A DNA stretch of 64,000 nucleotides from Geojedonia litorea (GTDB lineage Bacteria; Bacteroidota; Bacteroidia; Flavobacteriales; Flavobacteriaceae), in the NCBI RefSeq assembly GCF_042654525.1, contig NZ_JBHSGP010000004.1, forward strand, positions 62,001-126,000, in the 5' to 3' direction. Of the stretch, positions 9,076 through 16,189 are shown in pieces; positions within the stretch are counted from its first letter, which is position 1, and each line of letters starts with the position of its first letter. The position numbers were made by a program, and so were the translations under genes. The notes beneath the pieces are model-generated. The model saw only the letters and a program-made list of their open reading frames with translations, was not told the DNA's origin and ran no database searches.

Positions 9076-9115
9076 AATCTTCAAACTTAAGCTGTTAACT
9101 TCAAATTTTAAGAAG

Positions 9116-9123
9116 TATCTTTG
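9116..9123 (+). promoter_or_regulatory. -7 promoter box of queE (TAtcTTTG)
   Basis: This is an exact match to the Bacteroidota -7 element TAnnTTTG. It ends six bases before the queE ATG at 9130, so the transcript should start at or next to the start codon. Confidence 0.75.
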
Positions 9124-9129
9124 CAGCCT

Positions 9130-9762
9130 ATGACACGAAGCGAACGACAAGAATTAATTGATAAGGGCTTATTATTGCCTTTAATGGAGGAGTTTTATAC
9201 CATCCAAGGAGAGGGTTTTCATAAAGGAACTGCGGCCTATTTTGTGAGAATTGGAGGTTGTGATGTTGGGTGTCACTGGTGTGACGTCAAAGAAAGTTGG
9301 CTTGCCGAATTGCATCCTCCTACCGAAACTTCCAAAATCGTTGAGAATGCGGCTAAATATAGTAATACCATAGTGGTTACCGGCGGTGAACCCTTAACTT
9401 GGGATATGACCGAGCTAACCACCCAATTAAAGTCTAAAGGTTTACAAACACATATAGAAACTTCTGGAGCTTATAAACTTACAGGAGTTTGGGATTGGAT
9501 ATGTTTATCTCCTAAAAAATTGAAATTACCAACCGAGGAGATCTATGATAAAGCACATGAATTAAAGTGCATTGTATATAATAAAGACGATTTTCGTTTT
9601 GCCGAGGAACAAGCTGCTAAAGTTAATAAAGATTGTATTTTATACTTACAACCCGAATGGAGCAAACGCGATAAAATGATTCCTGAAATTGTTGATTATG
9701 TGATGGCAAATCCAAAATGGAAAGTATCCTTGCAAACCCATAAATATTTGAATATTCCATAA
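9130..9762 (+). CDS. queE: 7-carboxy-7-deazaguanine synthase QueE
   Basis: QueE is a radical SAM enzyme that converts 6-carboxy-tetrahydropterin to 7-carboxy-7-deazaguanine in queuosine synthesis. The 210-residue product has MEEFYTIQGEGFHKGTAAYFVR followed by a CDVGCHWC cluster motif (Cx3Cx2C), the VVTGGEPLTWD glycine-rich SAM motif and a conserved LSPKKLKLP segment. An in-frame TTG at 9121 lies inside the promoter box and is rejected in favour of ATG 9130. The rest of the queuosine pathway is not in the window, although folE further along (29941) supplies the upstream pterin intermediate. Confidence 0.93.
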   Translation: MTRSERQELIDKGLLLPLMEEFYTIQGEGFHKGTAAYFVRIGGCDVGCHWCDVKESWLAELHPPTETSKIVENAAKYSNTIVVTGGEPLTWDMTELTTQLKSKGLQTHIETSGAYKLTGVWDWICLSPKKLKLPTEEIYDKAHELKCIVYNKDDFRFAEEQAAKVNKDCILYLQPEWSKRDKMIPEIVDYVMANPKWKVSLQTHKYLNIP

Positions 9763-9793
9763 AAAAAAGCCTTGGTTCTCCAAGGCTTTTTTT
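9762..9793. terminator. Bidirectional terminator between queE and the DUF2911 gene
   Basis: The arms A-run + GCCTTGG (to 9775) and CCAAGGC + T-run (from 9780) pair perfectly around a 4-nt loop. The A/T runs on both sides let it serve both converging genes. Confidence 0.9.
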
Positions 9794-9808
9794 ATAACTG
9801 AAATTTAA

Positions 9809-10348
9809 TTATTTCGATGAGGTGGGTACTGAAACTCTTACCTTGTCCCATCCAATATGCATAGCGCCATTGTCGTCAAATGCAATGGAAAAGGCTTCTA
9901 ATGATTCATCACCCATGCTTACAGGTGCAGTAACTCTAGCAACATCTTTAGATTCGTCATAAAAATAGGATCCCCAAGTGTTTACATCCGAATTTATAAT
10001 AATTGTCCATTCTTTTTCGCCAGGAATGGTAGCCATGGTATAAGTTCCTGCAGGAACCATTTTACCTCCAAAATTGGTGTCCTTGTAAAAAGTAATCTCG
10101 GCTGCTTCATTTGCGCCAGTACGCCAAACTTTGCCATTTGGTGCTAGTTTATCTAGTGATCGTCCATTAAGTTGTGGTCGGCTGTAGACCACTTTTACAG
10201 TTTTGTTAGCATCCTTGTAGCTTGAAGGGTAGGCTGCTGCATCCATTGGACTTTTATCTAATCCAGAAAATTTTTGTGCATTTACGTTAACAGTAAATAG
10301 CATAACGATTGCAAATGAAATGGTTGTAAGTAATTTTGATGTCTTCAT
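9809..10348 (-). CDS. DUF2911 domain secreted protein
   Basis: The 179-residue product has a Sec signal peptide (TISFAIVMLFTVNVNAQ, cleaved about residue 24). The mature domain has the DUF2911 hallmarks: VYSRPQLNGRSLDKL, GKVWRTGANEAAEITFYKD, and a repeated GTYTMATIPGEKEWTIIIN and NTWGSYFYD pattern. The family is common in Bacteroidota, predicted periplasmic, and of unknown function. It converges on queE and shares a terminator with it. Confidence 0.88.
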   Translation of the reverse strand: MKTSKLLTTISFAIVMLFTVNVNAQKFSGLDKSPMDAAAYPSSYKDANKTVKVVYSRPQLNGRSLDKLAPNGKVWRTGANEAAEITFYKDTNFGGKMVPAGTYTMATIPGEKEWTIIINSDVNTWGSYFYDESKDVARVTAPVSMGDESLEAFSIAFDDNGAMHIGWDKVRVSVPTSSK

Positions 10349-10627
10349 AATGTGTTTGTTTTTTTAGAATTCTTAAAGTTAGAGAATTGTTCGAAAAAGT
10401 GTTTTAATGTTTTGTTAAATACATTATTATAATTGATTTCTAGTCGATAAATACATTTAAAGTTTACAATTTTAATGTGGAAGTATTCAAAGATTGTAAT
10501 TTAGTTATTAATTATTATGTATATCGTAGATTTAGTTTTAAATTGTAAGTTAATATGATGTTTATGTTTTATATATTAAACTATAATACAATATTTGCAT
10601 CAATAATGATATTAAACTGAAAGAATT

Positions 10628-12301
10628 ATGTGTGGTATTGTATGTGCCTTTGATTTAAAACAAAAGTCTGAAGACTTAAGACCTCAATTGTTGGAGATGT
10701 CAAAACGAATTCGTCATCGCGGACCAGATTGGAGCGGAATTTACAGTGATGATAAAGCTATTTTAGCCCATGAGCGTCTAGCTATTGTTGATCCGGCATC
10801 AGGAAAACAACCTTTATTTAGTCAAGACAGAAAACTGATTTTAGCTGCCAATGGTGAAATCTATAATCATAGAGAATTGCGTAAACAATTTGTGGGCAAG
10901 TATCAGTTTCAAACTGAAAGCGACTGTGAGGTGATTTTAGCGCTTTATAAGGAAAAGGGAGTAGATTTTGTTGACGAAATGAATGGTATTTTTGGATTCG
11001 CGATTTACGATGTTGAAAAAGATGAGTATTTTATTGCTCGTGATCACATGGGAATTATACCATTATATATTGGCTGGGATCAAAACGGGACCTTTTATGT
11101 CGCTTCAGAGCTAAAAGCATTGGAAGGTGTTTGTACAAAAATTCAACTGTTTCCTCCAGGACATTATTTGTCAAGCAAGGATGGAAAATTTGTACAGTGG
11201 TATAAACGCGATTGGACCGAGTATCAAGCTGTAAAGGAAAACGAAACCAGTATCAAAGCCATAAAAGAAGCATTGGAAGCTGCAGTACATAGGCAATTAA
11301 TGAGTGATGTGCCTTATGGTGTACTACTTTCGGGAGGTTTAGATTCTTCCGTAACTTCTGCAATTGCCAAAAAATATGCTCAAAAACGAATTGAAACTGA
11401 CGATACTGCCGATGCGTGGTGGCCGCAATTGCACAGTTTTTCTGTAGGATTGGAAGGTTCGCCTGACTTGGCCGCTGCTCGAAAGGTAGCAGATCATATA
11501 GGCACAGTGCATCATGAAATAAAATTCACTATTCAGGAAGGATTAGATGCGATTAGAGACGTAATCTATAACCTTGAAACTTATGATATAACTACCATTC
11601 GTGCAAGTACACCTATGTATTTAATGGCGCGTGTGATTAAGTCTATGGGGATAAAAATGGTGCTTTCTGGAGAAGGTGCAGACGAGTTATTTGGAGGTTA
11701 TCTCTATTTTCATAAAGCACCAAATGCCCAAGAATTCCACGAAGAAACTGTTCGAAAACTATCAAAACTACACATGTATGATTGCTTACGTGCCAACAAA
11801 AGTTTAGCAGCATGGGGTATAGAAGGTCGTGTGCCATTTTTAGACAAGGAATTTATGGATGTGGCTATGCGTATTAACCCTCAAGATAAAATGATTAATG
11901 GAGAGCGCATGGAGAAGTGGGTAGTACGGAAAGCCTTTGAAGATATGTTGCCAGAAAGCGTAGCATGGCGACAAAAAGAACAATTTAGTGACGGGGTTGG
12001 TTATAGTTGGATTGATACTTTAAAAGAAATGGTAAATTCTGAAATTTCTGATGAGCAAATCAAAAATGCCCATTTCAGATTTCCAATCCAAACCCCACAA
12101 AACAAAGAGGAATTTTATTACCGTTCTATTTTTGAAGAGCATTTTCCAAGTGATGCTGCGGCCTTATGCGTGCCTCAAGAAGCAAGTGTAGCCTGTAGTA
12201 CCAAAATTGCTTTAGAGTGGGACGAAGCCTTTAAAAACATGAATGACCCGTCGGGTAGAGCAGTAGCAAAAGTGCATTCTGATGCTTATGTGAAGGCATA
12301 A
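10628..12301 (+). CDS. asnB: Asparagine synthase (glutamine-hydrolysing)
   Basis: The 557-residue enzyme makes asparagine from aspartate, glutamine and ATP. Cys2 (MCGIVCAFD) is the glutaminase nucleophile. The N-terminal class II amidotransferase domain includes RHRGPDWSG and ANGEIYNHRELR. The synthetase half has the pyrophosphate loop LLSGGLDSSVTSAI (about residue 234) and SGEGADELFGGY. Length and order match AsnB type 1. The 279-nt upstream region is very AT-rich and holds a near-consensus -7 box (AATATTTG, 10590-10597). A terminator follows at 12327. Confidence 0.96.
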   Translation: MCGIVCAFDLKQKSEDLRPQLLEMSKRIRHRGPDWSGIYSDDKAILAHERLAIVDPASGKQPLFSQDRKLILAANGEIYNHRELRKQFVGKYQFQTESDCEVILALYKEKGVDFVDEMNGIFGFAIYDVEKDEYFIARDHMGIIPLYIGWDQNGTFYVASELKALEGVCTKIQLFPPGHYLSSKDGKFVQWYKRDWTEYQAVKENETSIKAIKEALEAAVHRQLMSDVPYGVLLSGGLDSSVTSAIAKKYAQKRIETDDTADAWWPQLHSFSVGLEGSPDLAAARKVADHIGTVHHEIKFTIQEGLDAIRDVIYNLETYDITTIRASTPMYLMARVIKSMGIKMVLSGEGADELFGGYLYFHKAPNAQEFHEETVRKLSKLHMYDCLRANKSLAAWGIEGRVPFLDKEFMDVAMRINPQDKMINGERMEKWVVRKAFEDMLPESVAWRQKEQFSDGVGYSWIDTLKEMVNSEISDEQIKNAHFRFPIQTPQNKEEFYYRSIFEEHFPSDAAALCVPQEASVACSTKIALEWDEAFKNMNDPSGRAVAKVHSDAYVKA

Positions 12302-12326
12302 CTGTAAATAGACTTACTTAAACTAT

Positions 12327-12357
12327 AAAAGACCAATGAATTTCATTGGTCTTTTTT
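12327..12357 (+). terminator. Intrinsic terminator after asnB
   Basis: AAAAGACCAATGA pairs with TCATTGGTCTTTT and continues into a run of T. Confidence 0.85.
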
Positions 12358-12431
12358 ATTGCTATACTTTTGTTCAATAAGTTACTAGAATCTCTAATAG
12401 AGATAGGTGTTGGTTTTTTATGTGTCAATTC

Positions 12432-13424
12432 CTAATTGATGATGATTTTTTTATTTACTATACCTTTATCAGTTTTAATTTGTAAAAAATAAGTTCCTTT
12501 TGCATAATTGGAAACATCAATATTATTTAGGTTTGTATCCACTTCAAACGATTTAATCACCTTACCGGTAAAATCAATTAATTTTATGCTTTCGGTGGTT
12601 ACAGTTTTAGTATCCACGGTAATTTCTTCACTAGAAGGTATTGGATATATTCTAGTAAGTAATAGTATGTTATCGTCAATACTTAAAGCTTCGGTAACGG
12701 TAAATCCAATGACTTCATAAAGTGACCATACACCGTTTTCATCTCTAGTTCTAATGTGAAGATAATGAGCTCCTTCGGCAAGTCCTCCCGATGGAATAGA
12801 AATCCCTTCATTAAGATTAAAAGTTGATGGATTGACATTTATAATATTACCACTTGCACCAGTGCCTGGGTCTGAATCAAAGAAATATTCGTATTGGTTG
12901 ATGGCCGTTTGTAAAGGAGCGGCAAAACTATGTACTAAAAAGGTTTGCTTATAAAAAAGTGACCATCGATCTTCATCATCTTTTGTTCTAATATAAAGCG
13001 TATGGATACCATCACTTAATGCAGCTGGTATTGCCAAAGATTCACTTACACTAAAACTTGGCGTTATTGCAATAGCAGTTCCATTGTTTGTTCCAGGATC
13101 TGTATCAAAAAAATACTCAGCTGCAATAATTTGTGATGGCGTAGTCGTATCAGTAAAGTCATGTACCAAAAACGTCTGTTTGTAATACAATGACCAAGCA
13201 TCATTAGCATCTTTTGTTCTAACGTAAAGTGTATGAATACCATTATTTAATGAATTGGTATTTATTGTAAAGGATTCGCTGATAGAAAAGCCCGGTGAGT
13301 TAATTGTTATTGGCGTTCCATTATCGATTCCAGGATCTGTATCTATAAAATACTCTGCTCGTTCTATTTGGGCATATCCAAATAAAGTAATGCAATGTAG
13401 TACAAGGGTGATTAGATTTTTCAT
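12432..13424 (-). CDS. Secreted repeat protein with T9SS type A sorting domain
   Basis: The 330-residue product has a signal peptide (to about residue 19, FGYAQ) and three copies of a roughly 75-residue module. Each copy opens with (A/Y)EYF(I/F)D(T/S)DPG and closes with a WSLYYKQTFLVH-like segment, with HTLYVRTKD between. The last about 75 residues form a T9SS type A C-terminal domain (IYPIPSSEEI, IKLIDFTGKVI, YAKGTYFLQI, GIVNKKIIIN), which directs export through the type IX system to the cell surface. It follows the beta-helix-like gene by 27 nt, so the two are likely one operon. Function is unknown. Confidence 0.85.
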   Translation of the reverse strand: MKNLITLVLHCITLFGYAQIERAEYFIDTDPGIDNGTPITINSPGFSISESFTINTNSLNNGIHTLYVRTKDANDAWSLYYKQTFLVHDFTDTTTPSQIIAAEYFFDTDPGTNNGTAIAITPSFSVSESLAIPAALSDGIHTLYIRTKDDEDRWSLFYKQTFLVHSFAAPLQTAINQYEYFFDSDPGTGASGNIINVNPSTFNLNEGISIPSGGLAEGAHYLHIRTRDENGVWSLYEVIGFTVTEALSIDDNILLLTRIYPIPSSEEITVDTKTVTTESIKLIDFTGKVIKSFEVDTNLNNIDVSNYAKGTYFLQIKTDKGIVNKKIIIN

Positions 13425-13451
13425 AATATTAGTTTTGAATAATTGAAAAAG

Positions 13452-14468
13452 CTAATTCTTTTTCTCTGCCGTGAAGGTTACATTTAAATCTTGACCCATA
13501 GGAACAGACGAATTAGAAATATCTAAAGACGTCATATAAGGCCATAAATCAGGTCTGCCTTGAGAATCAAAATTGAACATCGCTCCATGCACACCTAAAT
13601 CTGTACCATCTGTACCTGCATTTACAGCGGCACCAGAAACATTGTAATCATTATTATAAAAGTCTGAAATATCTCCAAATGCAAAAGAGAAACCAGGATT
13701 TGTATTATCAAGGTTGTTGCTTCCGTTTAATGTAGTTACCGTCAGTCCTTGTACATTGCGTGTTAGGCAATTATTGTAGACAACTGTTGAATTGCTTAAA
13801 TTAAGATCAGTCACAGTTCCTTCCAGAATGAAAATATTATTATTGACAATAGGGTCGGCACAACCATTTGCAAAGTTGCCACTTGTGCTTATTAATATAT
13901 TATTTAAAAAGCTTGAAGTGTTGTCGAAGCTTTGAATTGCGTAATTACTAGTGTTATCGAAAATATTATTTTTCACATTCCAATTGTTAGAACCACCTAC
14001 ATTTACTGTTGCGGTGATAAATATGTTTCCCTCAATAATCCAATTGTCATTATCTACTCTTCCGGTAATAGCAGATCCCGTTATCTTATTGTTAATTACC
14101 TGTATGTTATCAGCGTCACTACCAACGGCTGCACTTATATTACTAATGGTTAACCCTGTAATTAAAGAGTTTGCACTCATACCCCCAAATGTTATGTTTC
14201 CTACACTTGCAGTTTCATTAATTTTAGAAGTGCTAGGGTCATGCCCCATACCAACTATGATTAATCTTATATTAATTGTTTTATTACCATACCCAGTCGC
14301 GGATGGATGTATTTGAATGGTGTCACCTACGGTAGCATTATCAACCGCATCAGAGAAACTAGTGTAGTCAGCACCGGCGTTTTCACGATTGTCTACTGTA
14401 ATCACTTTTTGAGCTTGTAAGGTTATAGAAATTAAGAGGCATACGAAAATAGAAGTAAGTGTTTTCAT
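13452..14468 (-). CDS. Secreted parallel beta-helix-like protein
   Basis: The 338-residue protein starts with a signal peptide (LLISITLQAQ). The mature chain is rich in Asn, Ile, Val and Gly, with regularly spaced N-(N/I)-I motifs (VINNKITG, IIEGNIFI, VKNNIFDN, VNNNIFIL) that look like the ladder of a right-handed parallel beta-helix. It ends in SNSSVPMGQDLNVTFTAEKKN, which is not a recognisable T9SS sorting signal. It is probably co-transcribed with the T9SS type A repeat protein downstream. No catalytic motif is visible. Confidence 0.72.
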   Translation of the reverse strand: MKTLTSIFVCLLISITLQAQKVITVDNRENAGADYTSFSDAVDNATVGDTIQIHPSATGYGNKTINIRLIIVGMGHDPSTSKINETASVGNITFGGMSANSLITGLTISNISAAVGSDADNIQVINNKITGSAITGRVDNDNWIIEGNIFITATVNVGGSNNWNVKNNIFDNTSNYAIQSFDNTSSFLNNILISTSGNFANGCADPIVNNNIFILEGTVTDLNLSNSTVVYNNCLTRNVQGLTVTTLNGSNNLDNTNPGFSFAFGDISDFYNNDYNVSGAAVNAGTDGTDLGVHGAMFNFDSQGRPDLWPYMTSLDISNSSVPMGQDLNVTFTAEKKN

Positions 14469-14578
14469 TGTGTAAGAATTTTAAGTTAATAAATGAAATG
14501 CCACAACTTAACAAGGTTGAATACAGTGAAATAAATTTGAAGTCTCTTAAAATTAGATACTTAGATCGATTTTAGATT

Positions 14579-14607
14579 CCAGATTTTTGTAAATGACAAA
14601 ATTCTGG
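14579..14607. repeat. Near-perfect 12-bp inverted repeat
   Basis: Arms CCAGATTTTTGT and ACAAAATTCTGG pair at 11 of 12 positions around a 5-nt loop, between the regulator gene and the surface-protein pair. Neither strand has a T-run after it, so it is more likely an operator or mRNA hairpin than a simple terminator. Confidence 0.55.
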
Positions 14608-14659
14608 ACTCATTTAAAATGTTGAATTTTATTAAAAGGTCAAAACACGAATTAAAAAC

Positions 14660-15811
14660 TTAATTGGATAGCTTTTCATTTTTATATGTAAGTGGTGTTT
14701 TGCCTGTGGCTTTTTTAAACACCTCATAAAATGAAGATTTAGAGTTAAACCCAGCTTCCAAACCTATGGCTGTGATTGTGTATTTTGAAAACTCCGGATT
14801 TCTCAAATAGCGTTCAGCTTCTTTAATGCGGAAAGAGTTTAAATAATCTGGAAAACTGGTGTTCAATTCAGAATGTACGATGCGGGATAGATAACTCGGA
14901 CTTATGTTTAAAGTTTCAGAAACACTTTCAAGGGTTAAATTGGAATCCAAATATTTCTTTTCATGAATTAATAAATTTTCAAGGGCTTCAATGTATTCAT
15001 TCTTATGGTTGGATATTGGATTATCTGTGCTTAAAGAATCTTTTATAGATGCTGACAAATCTTTATCTATATAATTTCTAATCTTTTGGCGATCTGAAAT
15101 AATACCATACTTATAGATGCCAACGTGGCCTAGCCAATAAATCATTACCGCCAATCCTAGCCATAAACTATAGAAAACTACCTGTCCACTTTTAATGTAC
15201 ATATTTCGAACTGTTAAATAAGCCCAAAGAAAAGTGAAAAGCCATATAATTATCAATGTAATCTTTAACCATTTAATGTCGTTGCGTACAATTTCCTTAT
15301 TAAATGTTTGAGATTCCTTTTCAAAATGAATTGTCTTGTAAACCAAAATACCTAGGAGAATAATACTAAAAACTACCGAAAACATTTCTGTAAAAAGAAC
15401 AAGTGTTCTATAATTGGGGTTTATCGGGTCAACTGTATGATTTCCTAACAATACCTGAACTCTAAAGTAAAATGTGAAAAGCAATGCAATTATGAATGGA
15501 AGGAATATTGATTTTTCTAACCATTTGGCTTTTCTTTTTGGATATAAAAAATAGATTACATAAAAATATATGATTGGTCCATCAATTGCAGCTAAAGGAA
15601 TGTACAAATAAGCATACATGTCTAGCAAAGACATAAGACCAATATCAGGAATGATGTACATTAAATTTCCTAAAGAATAGCAAAAAATCAAGGCTACTAA
15701 ATAAAATGTACTACGAGAATGATATTTTTTTGAAAACGCAACAATTATCGTAAATAGAAAGCCTTGAATTATGCCGACAATAATTAATAAATTGTAGATA
15801 TTGAATTCCAT
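14660..15811 (-). CDS. Membrane-anchored AraC-family transcriptional regulator
   Basis: The 383-residue protein has about seven hydrophobic segments in residues 1-240 (for example IYNLLIIVGIIQGFLFTIIVAF and LKITLIIIWLFTFLWAYL). A cytosolic AraC-type DNA-binding domain occupies about 280-380, with two helix-turn-helix units: LESVSETLNISPSYLSRIVH and TAIGLEAGFNSKSSFYEVFK. This 7TM-plus-HTH architecture is typical of Bacteroidota and suggests direct membrane-to-DNA signalling. It reads toward the two surface-protein genes on the same strand, which are plausible but unproven targets. Confidence 0.88.
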   Translation of the reverse strand: MEFNIYNLLIIVGIIQGFLFTIIVAFSKKYHSRSTFYLVALIFCYSLGNLMYIIPDIGLMSLLDMYAYLYIPLAAIDGPIIYFYVIYFLYPKRKAKWLEKSIFLPFIIALLFTFYFRVQVLLGNHTVDPINPNYRTLVLFTEMFSVVFSIILLGILVYKTIHFEKESQTFNKEIVRNDIKWLKITLIIIWLFTFLWAYLTVRNMYIKSGQVVFYSLWLGLAVMIYWLGHVGIYKYGIISDRQKIRNYIDKDLSASIKDSLSTDNPISNHKNEYIEALENLLIHEKKYLDSNLTLESVSETLNISPSYLSRIVHSELNTSFPDYLNSFRIKEAERYLRNPEFSKYTITAIGLEAGFNSKSSFYEVFKKATGKTPLTYKNEKLSN

Positions 15812-15962
15812 TTCCCCTCAAATCTCCCTTAAAGATAATTTATTTTGGGCATTTTTTCTAGTGGCTTGCCATTAGTGAACATTTCACCTTAGTTGTTGCA
15901 TTGTTTTTAGTAAGAAAAGGGAATCTAAAAGCGCATTATCTGCCCGCTATTGCCTTATGTCA

Positions 15963-16001
15963 ATTTTACTGCTGTGTAAAAGTGTTAAAAAACAGTAAAA
16001 T
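15963..16001. repeat. 9-bp perfect inverted repeat (ATTTTACTG / CAGTAAAAT)
   Basis: The arms lie at 15963-15971 and 15993-16001, two helical turns apart. They sit in the non-coding DNA between the divergent regulator and gyrB and are a possible operator. Confidence 0.6.
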
Positions 16002-16004
16002 GCA

Positions 16005-16042
16005 ATTTAAGACCATTTTTAAGCGATTTAAGACACTTTTTA
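16005..16042. repeat. 17-nt direct repeat with 21-bp period upstream of gyrB
   Basis: Copies ATTTAAGACCATTTTTA (16005-16021) and ATTTAAGACACTTTTTA (16026-16042) differ only by a CA/AC swap. The 21-bp period places both on the same DNA face, as for a dimeric activator or repressor. Confidence 0.65.
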
Positions 16043-16111
16043 GTAATTAACAAATGTTAATAATTTCAAGAGATATTGCCTGAAATGCTTTTTAAAAGCG
16101 GTTTAAATTGT

Positions 16112-16119
16112 TATCTTTG
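16112..16119 (+). promoter_or_regulatory. -7 promoter box of gyrB (TAtcTTTG)
   Basis: This is an exact TAnnTTTG match. Transcription would start near 16126, giving a leader of about 65 nt. Confidence 0.7.
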
Positions 16120-16134
16120 TAAGTATCCTAAAAT

Positions 16135-16159
16135 GATGCCATGAGTGGCATTTTTTTTT
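16135..16159 (+). terminator. Terminator-like hairpin inside the gyrB leader
   Basis: ATGCCA (16136-16141) and TGGCAT (16146-16151) form a perfect 6-bp stem with a TGAG loop, followed by nine T residues. It lies between the gyrB promoter box and the gyrB start codon, so it could attenuate gyrB transcription or end an upstream read-through transcript. Confidence 0.6.
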
Positions 16160-16189
16160 GAACTCAAATCAAAATAATTTACAACATAT

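Larger units (their letters stand above)
15812..16189. other. 378-nt regulatory gap between the AraC-type regulator and gyrB
   Basis: No gene is seen here. The region holds a 9-bp inverted repeat, a 17-nt direct repeat with 21-bp period, a consensus -7 box and a terminator-like hairpin, each listed separately. Confidence 0.8.

Noticed and set aside
10349..10627. Possible riboswitch or small RNA upstream of asnB
   Set aside because: The region is extremely AT-rich with no stable stem or conserved aptamer-like motif; only a near-consensus promoter box is visible.
13932..14316. Plus-strand frame of over 100 codons inside the beta-helix gene
   Set aside because: It is antisense to a gene with a clear signal peptide and secreted composition, and has no family resemblance.
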